Program-made: the position numbers and the translations under genes
NCBI GenBank assembly: GCA_905250125.1
Contig: CAJNOL010000169.1
Coordinates: 155,031 to 219,030, forward strand
Source: Rotaria sordida
Taxonomy: Eukaryota > Rotifera > Eurotatoria > Philodinida > Philodinidae
Length of the DNA stretch: 64,000 nucleotides
Reading direction: 5' to 3'
The notes under the pieces: generated by a model
What the model saw: only the letters and a program-made list of their open reading frames with translations
The model's database searches: none
What the model was told of the DNA's origin: nothing
Shown: in pieces, positions 29,701 through 41,142 of the stretch
How the letters are laid out: each line of letters starts with the position of its first letter
How positions within the stretch are numbered: the first letter of the stretch is position 1

Positions 29701-31104
29701 TACAAAGTACTTTTATCTTATTCGGTCGAAAAGTCAAAAGTAAATGTAAGAGGGAGATAAATAGGAAAAAAAACATGAGAATAAATTTCAATGTTATTCG
29801 TTGTTGACTTCTATTACGATCATAAAATATCGAAAAAGAATGAGCACGTTTTGAGATAGAGATATAAAAAAGGTCTGTAATCTGTTTGTACCATCGATAT
29901 TTTTGTACCAACAGTATTTTTAAGGCATCATGACATACGATTTACAATAGGATTCGATTGGGCACAAAAAAATCTTTTTTGTCAAAAGAAAAGATGATGA
30001 TTTTTTTTTGTATTAATCAATGATATAATTATTTCACTATTGATACTACAAAACAATTATTATAGTTTTTCAACTTACCACAATTGTTATTATGTAACCT
30101 TGGATAGGAGATTTATATCGAACACGATTTTTTCTGACAACTATTTTTCAAATGATTTGTACTATTTATCTAATATTGATATATTCTTTATTCATAAACG
30201 ATATCTGAATCGTCTGAACAAATAAATGAATATGTGCCTTAGATTTTAAAGCAAAATATTACAGCATAATGACAAATGAATTTAAAGCAGACATCAATTT
30301 GATTTGATTTTTTCAACAATTCAATACAATAGTTAAGCAAAATAGACGTCATCTCGTGGGCAAATAGGTAAATTGTTTATTCATTACTACCAACAGAATT
30401 CAATCATTGGTGACATTGTGACTTAACTCTCACTTATTATTCCTAACATGATCACATATCATAATAAGACCATGTACATGTTATTAAACTTTTTTCTGTT
30501 CAACTAGACTTGAAAATCTATATTCTTAGGACCTCGATGTTGATAAAAAAAACTAGTAGTTTAAATAGTAGAACGATATAAGAATATCAAATCTTTTATT
30601 TGTTTCTTCATACATCTTATCAATAAGGGATAGTCGCAAGCTTATTCATATCATTTTTGTTGATATTTTGAAACACATAGAAGTGGAGAAGTCTTATTGC
30701 ATTTTTCTTGAAACTATAGTAAATCTACAATTAAAACTCCGTAATTGATAAATATTAAAAGCAAAATCTTTATTTCATTTTGAAAATTTCGTTCTTTTCA
30801 CATCTGTAAATATCATATGACATCATTGAATAGGCTGTACAACAATCATGGCATCGTACTCACTATATGGAATATTTATCTTTCTTTTTTGCTTGTTAGC
30901 GGCAAAAGAATAATCTTTTATATTTTCGAAATATTGAATCTTCATGTCTAATAGACAATGCAACTTATAATGAAAAAGAAATTTGATTCTTGAAATTCAA
31001 AACATCAATCAAACTTCTCATATACGTTTTTTTCCGGGAATGAGAGGACTACATATAGAAAAAATATCATTCATAAAATATTTTTTACAAAAATTTTTTG
31101 TTAA
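23602..31104. other. Long gene-poor region upstream of the GPCR
   Basis: About 7.5 kb without a convincing exon on either strand. It is AT-rich with microsatellites and many short frames (24094-24574, 25270-25473, 27211-27636, 27769-27960, 29672-29911, 30040-30225) that are low-complexity and lack splice-linked partners. It may hold GPCR 5' untranslated exons or regulatory DNA. Confidence 0.45.
23703..23750. repeat. Microsatellite (TATC)n followed by (TA)n
   Basis: Repeated CTAT/TATC units run directly into TA repeats. Similar short TA tracts occur at about 2453-2473, 14829-14853, 24653-24672, 26824-26848 and 61916-61931. Confidence 0.9.
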
Positions 31105-31878
31105 TTAAAAACCTTTTTTTGTATCGTCTCTCACACAAATCATGCGTACATTTGGTGGTAAATATGTTTTTTTAACTGTTTGTTGTGGTTGACTTGCATA
31201 TATAATTCGTTCTTCACTATCATCATCGGATTCGTCGTCATCATCATCATGATCATCATAATCTATGATTGGTTTTCTAGTTTTAACATATCTTATATTT
31301 TGTTCTTTAAATTTTTTTGTTTGATTTATTGGTATTATTCGTAAGGGTGATGATTCAATATCCTGAATTTCATAAATTTCTTGTGGTTGTTCAATTGGTT
31401 GTAATTTTGTTTGACGACGATGTCGAGGACTTATACCATTATTATCATTGAAATCATTTACTACATTTCGTTGTCCATGAATTTTTGTTTGTACAGCCAT
31501 ATCATGATGAACAGTTGGCTTTAAAAGTGAACATTGAACTTCAGCATTTCGTTTTGATAATTTTCGAGGTGGTATAAATACAGGTTCAATAGGTTTTTCA
31601 TGTATTAATGGTACTAAAATACAAATCATTGATTCAAATAAGAGAAAAAATAAAAACTAACCTTGATTAGCAGTGTAATTAGTTGGTTGTAGACTTGGTG
31701 TTGTTAAATTTCTATTTGATAATGGTCTTTTTTCAATTGGAACAAATTCTGTTTTTACATTTTGAAATGGTTTACGAAGACTAAACATGCCTGTACGACA
31801 ATTTGGATATTGAATATTGAATAAAGATGGTGGAAAAAGAGAAGTTTCAACATCATTTACTAGTGATTTTGTTGTCAT
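31105..31878 (-). CDS. Orphan protein, about 241 aa, acidic low-complexity region
   Basis: Two exons (31878-31662, 31613-31105) joined by a 48 bp GT-AG intron keep one frame. I do not recognise the family. Exon 1 encodes SLFNIQYPNCRTGMFSLRKPF and a Thr/Asn-rich segment. Exon 2 has KRNAEVQCSLLKPTVHHDM, AVQTKIHGQ, basic PRHRRQTK, an acidic run of Asp/Glu (about residues 199-214) and a C-terminus ending DDTKKGF. No signal peptide or membrane segment occurs with the 31878 start. An in-frame ATG at 31917 would add a hydrophobic 13-residue leader encoded by a T-rich stretch. I prefer 31878 because that leader looks like untranslated sequence. The gene starts about 118 bp downstream of the U1 RNA gene on the same strand. 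Confidence 0.65.
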
Positions 31879-31995
31879 GATGTAAAGAAGAAAAAAAACA
31901 AGAAAGAAAAATGACAATTACATCGATAAAATAAACTCCTGCTGAGTTGAAAATAATTTTACATGAATTTTACTTTTTTTCTTCATTTAATAAAA

Positions 31996-32159
31996 CGGTC
32001 TGAGCGCGAACGCAGAGACACTGCTAACAAATTAACCTCTCTCTTCGCCCCGATGTGGAGCGAAAGCAGGATTTAGTTTGCAGCTTAGTGCAATGCCGAA
32101 ACCTCGTCCTGGATGCTCAGTATTGATGATCACTGAGACAATCAGAGGAAAGTAAGTAT
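31996..32159 (-). ncRNA. U1: U1 spliceosomal small nuclear RNA gene
   Basis: On the minus strand the sequence starts ATACTTACTTT at 32159, matching the 5' end of U1 that pairs with 5' splice sites. It then shows a stem CTCAGT/ACTGAG around GATCATCAAT (stem-loop 1, U1-70K site; usual loop GAUCANGAAG), loop ATTGCACTAA (stem-loop 2, U1A site), a stem TTCGCTCC/GGGGCGAA (stem-loop 3), the Sm site AATTTGT, and a terminal hairpin GTCTCTGCGTTCGCGCTCAG (stem-loop 4). CCTCT at 12-16 can pair with AGAGG after stem-loop 3, forming the closing helix. The length of about 164 nt equals human U1. The 3' end is placed at the CCG before T-rich sequence. Positions 9-11 read UUU where human U1 has CUG. The RNA sits in the U1 snRNP and selects 5' splice sites. 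Confidence 0.94.
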
Positions 32160-33420
32160 GAGTCTGTTTATTTCGATTCACTTCGTTTATATACATCATC
32201 ACACGGCAAAATACGGCGATGAATGAATGAGAGACGTATGAGAAAAAGAATAACGTTATGATGACTCATTCTTTTAAAGCAAATATGACTCATTGAGAGA
32301 AAAAAAAAATTCAAGAATAAAAGTTATAACAAAATTTTGAAAACAATTTGATATGTATTGATATAAAGTATCAAAGAGAAACTTGTTTTAATTATGTTTA
32401 TTTTAAAATGAATTAAGTAATTATTTCAGCTTTTTCAAAAGTAAAATTGAAATTATTATTTGTAAAATTATATAAAATACAAAATGAAGTTGAATACAAA
32501 TTCAATAATCAAGAAAATTTATTCTAAAGTTTCTATTGCTGAATAAACGAATGAATATATTTTGACTGAAAAGTTCATATCATAAGCGAACATTAAAAAA
32601 GAGTATTTTGATTATTTACGAATACAATTCAGGTCGTCGTCGTCGTCATTAATAGATAATTCTATTCGTGAAATATGATATTACTTGAACCAATCGTAAT
32701 CATTACGAATTATTTTGTTTAATTTTATGGCTAATGCGTTGTTCTAATTTGCGAAGTTGAATTTGTATCAAAACTGGATCGATTGAGAAGGGTACTCATT
32801 CGAGATGTGATATTTCTGTATAGAATCGATAAAAGGTGAATGCAAAATGACCTTGAAATGTTAAGTTTAAATGTTAAGCTGGATTTTCTAGATCGTTCTT
32901 TCGTTAAAAAAAAATTATTCTTTTTTCGCAGTGGAATGTCACATTAACTTTACGTTTTAATAGAACGAAATACTTTTGTTTCTCTTTAAAACTCATAGGA
33001 GTTCCTTCGAGTAAGTACGAAACAGTATTGAAATTCTAAATAAGCAAAATAATTCAGAATTCGAGATAATTTTAATCCTAATTATCTCTTTAAACTAAAT
33101 TTGAACTTCATCTTTGTTATCTTGACATGATTGTCTTTCATTAAAAAATTTTTGAAATAATTAATATGGTCTTACGTAACACAATTTCAGTATTCTTTAA
33201 TCTTCATTATTGAAATAGTACATGCTATTATACAAGTTGTTAGCCCTTATATATTTCCAACAACGGAAACAAAATATTCTAAATGATATTGTACTTATTA
33301 CTAGTTCTAGCAGAGGATTAAATACAGGAAATTTTAGATATTCTTTAATGAAATTAATATTCGTATTTATTTATGTCAACAATTAATAATGGTTTGTAAA
33401 CTTTTTTAAAGTTGAAATTC
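32160..33420. other. Intergenic, contains the U1 promoter side
   Basis: The first 80-100 bases upstream of U1 should hold its proximal sequence element, but I cannot name a motif. The remainder is AT-rich without genes. A short GTCGTC repeat lies near 32634-32646. Confidence 0.35.
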
Positions 33421-33429
33421 TGTAAATAA

Positions 33430-34240
33430 ATATATATGACTATTTTTTGGTTGTTGCAATAACATCAAATTCAATTTTAGAAATTTCTGAAGAAGAATTT
33501 TCAAGTCGTTTAAATGAAAATTTACTTGTAGCTTATTAAGTATGTTCAATAAATGAAAAATATTGATTAGTTAAATATATAAATTATAGTTATTTCTATC
33601 GATGATGATGATGAAACATAATTATCGATATAATATAAACATGCTAGACTCAACAACTATATTAGGTTTAGGAAAGTTTTCTGCTTTATGTACGGCTCAA
33701 GTTGGTATTGTTGATCTTATAGAAAGTATTAATTATGAATTGGCTTTTGAAGACCATGATGGATATATAGAATAGAAGCTATATCGTATTATTTAGCCAT
33801 ACAGCTGTTTCAATTATCCAAAACGTATTTTCATCTAGTGTTTTCATAACTTACACTTAATTATGCAGTAAAGAAAAATAATGCATGTTATTTTGGTTTG
33901 TTTTTTTTTGTTTGTTATGATTTAATTAAATTCTTAATTTTGTTTAGATTAATCGAAAATTTATATGCGTACGTTATCTTTATTATTTAATACCATTTAT
34001 TAAAAGTATTTTGCCATTTGGTACATTTCTTATTCTTCTTACTACATTGATTAATTCTAAAATACCGATCTATAATTGACATGAATCATCTGATAGAGAT
34101 GCTTCAGTACTATTGACTTACCATATTCCTCGAAAACGTAGTCATATAAATGCTTGTCATTACATGATTGTTGGATTCATTTGTTGTCTTTCTTTATGGG
34201 ATGTTATTATTATTATTATTATTATTGTTGTAATAGGGTG
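33430..34240 (+). pseudogene. Possible decayed multi-exon membrane-protein gene
   Basis: Three separated coding-like stretches appear on the plus strand: EISEEEFSSRLNENLLVAY then a stop (about 33480-33539), ILGLGKFSALCTAQVGIVD (about 33660-33716), and ICVRYLYYLIPFIKSILPF with further hydrophobic residues (about 33961-34068) followed by a stop, then a basic RKRSH segment and a second hydrophobic stretch (about 34160-34240). The last pair loosely resembles TM5 and TM6 of a peptide-type GPCR. Stops and lack of consistent splicing suggest a dead gene. The family is a guess. Confidence 0.25.
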
Positions 34241-36370
34241 TTAATTATGTTTACCATTGCTTTAAAAAAAACTTGCTTGATGTTTCTTTTTTTTATCTAT
34301 AAAAGATAGTTTGAAGTTTATCAACAATAAAGATTACATTAAACATTTGGTAAAATTAATTTTCTGATTAAATAAATTATCTAACAAACATTAAAGGAAT
34401 GATATGATTTAGAATGTTTGTTATGTACTATGGACATACTATATTTAGATTGTTTGTAGATGTGTTTTCCGTGCTATTTGTTTTCTTTAAATATTCATGA
34501 ATTCGTAGGAAAAAGTAATAGGACATTTTGATATCATAAATCTTTGCGAACAAAAAGTATGATGAAGATTAGAAATTACATGCAGTTTGAAGTTGCACAT
34601 ATACTTATATTTATTCTCTTGAAAATAACAGCACAAATAAGAATTAAAGAACAAGAGTACATTATTTTTACTTTTATTACTTTAATCTATAATAAGAGAA
34701 ATTCTTCAAGATGTTGTGCTTATAAAATAAGCCTATCTTCATTATTTTAGCAGTCATTGTTATCTAAAAAAAGTAACATTAGCAGTTAAAGATTTCTTAC
34801 TTTAATGTACGTATTCATAGATTTGATAAAAATGCGAAAGAATGATTTGACATATTTCTGTTTGCTTGAGTTGTTTTTATGTTATGATAATATTGAACTT
34901 CTTATGTATGTGCGTCTACGTATACATATACATGCATCTTTTTCTTCTTTTTTATTTACTCTTATTGTATGTCTTTCTTACAATGAACTAATATTTTCAC
35001 GTAGACAAGAATGTGTAATATTTGAAGGTTCTATGAAAGTGTCTTTGTCAAAATCTTTTCTTTGAAGAACAATTGAACAAGTAATAGATGAATTTAATAT
35101 AGTTTACAATGAAATTCAACTATAGTTTCTTTCTCGAATATCAGATCTAGTAAAATTTGATCGATAACTTTGAAGGAGATACTTCGATTGATTCATCATG
35201 ATAGATAGAGAAAATTCAAGATTTTAATTTGTGAATGAACACAACAAGTTCGAATTGTATATTTACAAGCAAAACAAGACAGGCATTTTTACTAAAATAA
35301 TGTCTAATAAGATAAAGTAAACAGAGAATTTTCATCGAGAAAGAATTTATTTCAAGAGTATATTAAAATTTAATTGAATTCAATGAACGGCTCTTGTTAC
35401 ACTTATCTATCTTTGATCATGTGATGCTGTCCTTATATTTTCGTAATAAGACTATTGAAGTACATCAATAAGATGTATTGTTTATTTTATTTAATTTTTA
35501 ATTAAAAATTGTAAAAGTTTCTAAATACTTTTGGAAACTTCACTTATACGACACTTTGCAAAGTTTATTTATGTCAAGCAGAAATAATAAGTTTGGTGAA
35601 ACAAATTTGTAAAAGATGATCTTAAATCGTATATTTAAATACATGACGTATTAGCTAAACATACAGAATCAACTTTTAATGGCAGAAAAATTCTTTAGTG
35701 ATACACAACATACCAAAAACATCTCTTGTGTAATTCTCGAATAAAAGTTTCATATTGTAATGACAGTGACGCTATAATTGTTTTAACATCCATTGAGGAT
35801 AATCATGATCAATATTTTTCAACGACTAGCTTCTCCTGAGGTGTGGCTATATATTTTTGAAGTATATTAACTAAGCTAAATGTATCCATACAATAAACTT
35901 CATCTATTAAAGTTAATTAAATCTTAATTTTTTCATAGCATATATGCTTCCTTAATTGAACGGATTTCAAATCAACTCGAGTAGATTGAAAAATTATTTT
36001 TGTCTCTACCTACGACCATCATTCGAGCTGTCGAAAATAGCTAGCAAATCGTCATAGTCTTTCTCAGTTTTTCTAACATTTTCTGAGATTACGAATTGAG
36101 ATGATAATTTTCGTCACTTTTTGATGTTTAATATCATGAACGGCTGTTTATGGTGCCAGTTACTTCTCATTTGCGAACATGAAGAAAATTAAGTTTAAGT
36201 ACAACATACATTTTAAATTTTCGGTTGATTTAAAGTTGACAAATTTATTAGTTTCGTATAAAATGATCAAATTTGATAGTTAATTTTTAAAGATTTGATC
36301 AATGAGAGCGCATATAAAAAATAAATCGTTTTAAAAAATTTGAATAAAAAGTTATTTTATTTTAACAAAA
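34241..36370. other. Intergenic, possible F-box fragment
   Basis: Mostly featureless AT-rich DNA. Near 35818-35870 the plus strand reads FQRLASPEVWLYIFEVY, similar to the start of an F-box (LPxEVWLxIFxYL), but stops follow at once, so at best a remnant. Confidence 0.3.
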
Positions 36371-36535
36371 GTTACTACAATTTGTAAATTTGTAAAGGAC
36401 GTAACTTTTTGATTAGAGAAAGTTTTTGAGCAGTAGAACTGCTGTAATTTGTAGAGAACATAAGTTTGTTGTTAAATGAGAATTTTCGTTATAAGAAAAA
36501 TTACTACAATTTGTTGATGGTATGAGTTCTTGTTC
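36371..36535. repeat. Degenerate tandem repeat, about 62-66 bp unit, 2.5 copies
   Basis: Units starting near 36371, 36437 and 36499 share CTACAATTTG (or CTGTAATTTG) and a later GTTTTTGA/GTTCTTGT-like segment. Divergence between units is high. Confidence 0.5.
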
Positions 36536-36846
36536 TATATAGGTTGATTATCTGAAAGGGCGTGATAGAATATATAGAGACGGTAAGCTTTTAATCAAAA
36601 AAGATTTTGACTGAGGTAGATTTGAGGTGATATGCAGAAAGGTGTACAGGCTATAAAGAATGATATGATGCTTTTTCTACAAATAGTAATCATTGAGTGC
36701 TGGATGAGATAGAATTATGTACATACATTAACATCTCTTGAAAGCGATCTAAGTCTTAAAATAAATTATTATTATCGTTCAGATATTAAATGGGTTTTGT
36801 GAAAGAGAACTAAATATTTAGGATAGATATTGACTATTATGCATTT

Positions 36847-39506
36847 CAGAGTAAAGTGGCCTCGTACATTTTTTGAATAACTTTAAAACAACAAAAGAGA
36901 GAACCGTGCCAGACGGGCCTGGAAGCCATCACAGGTTGTGGTAGTCGGCCTCCAGAGACCATCACAGACTGTAACGATTGGGCTCTAGGAAGCAGCTTTA
37001 TTGTGTTTCACATTTTAGCTCCGTAGGGATTGCGCTAATAGCTTTCTTCTATAAGTTCTTAGTCGCCTTCACCTTCGTACCGTGGTTTATTAATCTTTGC
37101 AGTTTCTTTTTTTACTATAAATGTCATAAAAAAAAAAATCATACATTGAATTTATTTTGATGCTAATATATCAATATCTTAAGTTAGTTCAATTGATAAT
37201 CTGTGATATAATAATGCGTGATGGGATAGTTTCACTTAATATGATTGTATTACACCATCACTGCAGGTCACTATGTGAATAAATAAAATATTGTTTTCTG
37301 ATGAATCAAGTTAATTTTGAGTTGATTTGTACCTGTCCTGATATGTGGGTGGTATCGACTTTTGTTTTGAACCAATACTACAAGATCCACATTCTCTTAA
37401 ACAGACATTTTAGAGAGAAACCTGAAACAACGAGAAAAGAATGTAGAGAAACACAGCAGTAAAGGATCATAACAAAACGCAATGATAGGAGCAAATCATC
37501 ATTCTCTCTCAATATATAATTTTATGATTTATAATGTGTTTTTTCTTCAAATTGAATACTATAATGCCAACAGGTCAATATTACAGTCAAGTAATAAAAG
37601 AATTAACGTTCAATGTAATTCAATTTGTTGAAGGAGAAAAAAACGGACCAAGAATAACATTATATAATATCAATGATCGTATATAGAAAAGATATATCCA
37701 AATACGAGCAAATTACTTACTCACATTCTCATCGACAATCCTGGCTCTCTAATGAAAAGTACTGCGTCACTATGGAGAGTGATGAAGAAACTTGAATTGT
37801 CATACGAAAGGACAAGCAAAATACGTATGCCAATGAATACTATAATGTTTATTACACAAACAGCTTCGTATTTTCGAAAGTCAGATGAAATTTGTCAGAA
37901 TGGGACATTGATGTATTATCAGTAATTTTCAATTGTTCTTCTTTGCTTTTTAAAGTATTCTCTTCCGTTTAATGATAAAGCATGGATTAACTATAGCGAG
38001 GAAAAAAGCCATCTGGGTTGATAAGTATAGTGATGGAAGAATACGTACAAATCAGAGAAAAGGTAGACTTTCTCTTGAGTTAATATAGTATAAATACTGA
38101 TAAAAACATGCAATTTAAGAACTCATCTTGCTATAAGTGCATTGATAAATGACAATGGTTACCGCCATACATCGATCGCGAGGTTTAAATGTGATTAAGC
38201 ACAATCAATGAATTCGAAACATTTCATATATTGGATCGATCTAACTTGTTCCAAGCTATGAAAAGAATTTGGTAGGATTTTTGATTATTTAGTTTTCTGT
38301 TACATCTTTTATAAAGCAAAAAACTCGTGCGATAACTATTATTATCGATAATGCTCCATGGCATCGTGACGTAACAGATGATACAAAACCATCGTTACAT
38401 TCATGGCGAAAACAAATGATAGCTGACTAGCTTCATGATCATTATGTATCATACGCCAAAGATATTTCCAAAGCAAAAAATTATTACAGTTGGTGTATGA
38501 AAATTTACCACAAAAAAGTAAGGCGAACAAAGAAGCAAAACAGTATCCAATTAATATTTTACGGAAAATGTAACCTATTCATGAGTATTCTACACTAATA
38601 TTATTTTTTACGTTTATCAATGAGAAATGGTATCCTGACCCTTGTAGAGTGAGCCTGGACCAATATGAAAAGATGTATTCATGAGAGAAGCACGAAGTTA
38701 GCTTTACCCGAAGTAAGCAAATTGGCACAAGAATAGATTATGACTTCGGTATGATGGAAGCAACCAGTCACATCAACCATATCAAACAATATAAAGCAAT
38801 ATTTAAAGAGGTTGATGTTTATGTTGAAAAGATTGAAAAAGAACTAAATGATCATAATGACGATGATTATAACACTTATAGTACAGATAACGCTGATGAT
38901 CAATGATTATCATGATGAATTTATGTGAACAATCAGAAATTCTTTTCGATCGATTGATTTGGATTCAGAAAATTTTTGCAATGGTAACACCAATAAAGTA
39001 AAGGTTGACGGGAATTAACTTAAGATATTGATTCATTAGCATCAAGAAAATTCATTGTATGATTTTTGATGAAATTTTTAGTAGAAACAAAAACTTCAAA
39101 GATTAATAAATCATGTCACGAAGTTGAAGATGACTAAGAACTTATAGAAGAAAACATTTAGTTAGCTGCTTAGATTTTGAAAAAATGTGGTGAGTAGCCT
39201 TTCAATAAAATCTTTATATTTTTTGAACACAAACAGTTATTGATCTCAATCTTGTGTGGATCAATAGAAGAGAAGTTGGGCTATCTTTCCATTATATTAT
39301 AGTTGAGAAAGTATAATTGCTTTTACGACAGATTAAGCTCATTTTTAAAGCTCATGATGTATCCATGAAGAAAACTAACTAGAGTTTTTCATTGACCTTG
39401 TAAAAAGATAGAACAATGTGGGCCCTAGATAGTGTTAGAAACCCTAGTTATTTCTCTTTTGTTGTTTTAAAGTTATTCAAAAAATGCCTATAGCCACTAT
39501 ACTCTG
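36847..39506 (+). mobile_element. Tc/mariner-like DNA transposon relic with long TIRs
   Basis: The left end (36847 to about 36903) and right end (about 39450-39506) are inverted copies of each other. Both begin CAGAGTA, then AGTGGC, and share TTGAATAACTTTAAAACAAC and AAAAGAGA. Inside, on the plus strand at about 38330-38550, the relic encodes TIIIDNAPWHRD, then KPSLHSWRKQM and KAKLLQLVYENLP, the second-aspartate block and following segment of DDE_3-type transposases. An acidic C-terminal run ends in a stop near 38906. Multiple stops (for example after QMIAD) show it is dead. No clear target duplication remains. Confidence 0.75.
36905..36995. repeat. Short direct repeat just inside the left TIR
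   Basis: An approximately 30 bp GC-richer unit containing GCCATCACAG or ACCATCACAGACTG is repeated about 2.5 times between 36905 and 36995. Subterminal repeats of this sort are common in DNA transposons. Confidence 0.45.
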
Positions 39507-39514
39507 ACATGGAT

Positions 39515-41142
39515 AATAATTTCAATGGCTTTTACTTCTTTGAACATAGATGGAAAGGTTGTTGAAGCTCCATGGTAATCAATTATATTACGAAATACAA
39601 AACATCAGAGAGAAAGTTGAATATTCCACTTCTAGTGTAGAAAAAAGAAATATATATGAATTTTTGTGTATGCTGATATGTGTGTATTCGAACAGAACTC
39701 TAAAATGATTTTGAAACTTTTTGAAGCAGGGTTTTCAGCTTACATGTCTTGATGAATAATATTCATGAATAACACCCATTATTCGACATATGTTATAGCT
39801 GAAAGATTTCCCTGCAATCAACATAAATATCAGTGTACTTCGAATTTCTTGCTTCATGACTATCTCTAAGACAGATATGCTTATCAGAAAATGTAATTAA
39901 ATTCATGTCTGTTTGAAAGCATCGATTCATGATCGAAATTTTGCCTTGTCACTATCTGTTACTTTCGAAGATCTGCGAACAAAATTAATACAAAATCATC
40001 GAAAAAATAAAAAACACAATTGAATGTAGAAGCAGACCCCGCGAAAGTGGGAGAATGTAGGGAGTGTACACTCCCCAATAATTGAAGATTATTCCTTCGT
40101 AGCCAGTAAAGTCGATAAATTTTTGTGGAATTTTTTGCTAGAAAATTCTGAAGGGATGTTTAAATTTTTCGTTTCGTGAAAATGTGACTAAGCATGCGTA
40201 CTTAGCCTGAAAATATCTACGATTTTTCTGTTTTTAACGCAATTTTACTCGTGTCTTCCTATTGAAGAGTTTTATTTTCGAACAGTCGTCACTGGCGTGG
40301 CCGCCTTCGGAGGTGAAATCTGTAAGAGCTGTCGTAACACTTTTTTCTTTCGAACAATATAAGAAAAAAAGTCTTTCATTTGTCTGAAAAACTGTTTTTG
40401 CTCCGTGGAAAATAACAATCGTGTAACCGTAGTGAACTTATAAAAGCTCCTAACTTTAGTCAATTTTTCCTTCGAAACAGCTTGATATAGAAAATTTTTC
40501 ACCAGAGTGGCCACTTTCGATGATGACAGGAGTGAGAAGTTTCCTCACATGGGAATCGAGTTCTCTTCAGCAAAACTTGCTGAAAAAAGTCGAGTCTTTT
40601 ACGAAGGTTGAAAAAAGTTATTGCTTCGCGAAAAATTGTTACATTTTAAGTCAATAGAGGAAGATTAACATTAGGTCTCATGCGGAAAAAAATTTTTCAT
40701 CACTCAATCTTGACTGGCTCGAAACTCCCTCACACCCCCAATCTTGGGGCCCTCGTGCGGGTCCTGTGTAGAAGATATTGTGTCTGCTGATAGCTTGCAT
40801 TCATTCACAAGTGTATGTATATCTACTGCATGCAATTTATCTGAACATAATTCTAGACCAATTAAGAAAATATTCGACAAAGAAACTGCAACAATATGGA
40901 ACGAAAGTCGTGGCTAAAGATGATTATTTTCAATAACAACTCATTTCGAATGTATTTGATGGTTACTTGGGCGTCGTTTGTAATTATTTACGTGTTATCA
41001 ATCATCGTCTATCTCAGATTACAACTATGTAAAGATTGGCTCACATAGCATTCACTTTCATCAAACAATATGTTTACTGTTCTGCTCTTTCTTGTCTTTG
41101 TACATGGTCTTAATGGTCTCTCCTGTGTTGATTCTATACATT
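39515..41142. repeat. Left arm of large inverted duplication
   Basis: Apart from a 734 bp insertion, this segment matches the reverse complement of 45150-46038 nearly continuously, with about one difference in ten bases by eye. It contains the start of the secreted-protein gene (41070-41142) and several coding-like but broken stretches, such as VIAERFPCNQHKYQCTS near 39790-39840 and RPIKKIFDKETATIWNESRG near 40857-40916. The outer edge lies within ten bases of the end of the Tc/mariner relic. Confidence 0.9.
40033..40766. mobile_element. hAT-like non-autonomous transposon (734 bp) with 8 bp target duplication
   Basis: The 8-mer TGTAGAAG lies immediately on both sides (40025-40032 and 40767-40774). 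The ends are inverted: CAGACCCCGC on the left, and GCGGGTCCTG, reverse complement CAGGACCCGC, on the right. An 8 bp target duplication plus ends starting CAG is typical of the hAT superfamily. The homologous right duplication arm lacks the insertion near 45520 and reads across the site without a gap, so this is a real insertion. Its GC content is higher than its surroundings. A minus-strand frame of 80 codons (40514-40272) has no transposase motif. Confidence 0.9.

Noticed and set aside
40272..40514. 80-codon minus-strand frame inside the hAT-like element
   Set aside because: It carries no transposase motif and lies in a short non-autonomous element; probably chance.
40896..41048. 50-codon frame with a membrane-like stretch (MVTWASFVIIYVLSIIVYL)
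   Set aside because: The equivalent position in the right duplication arm has a stop (TGA after NNNSF), another frame across the same bases looks more protein-like, and there is no independent support.
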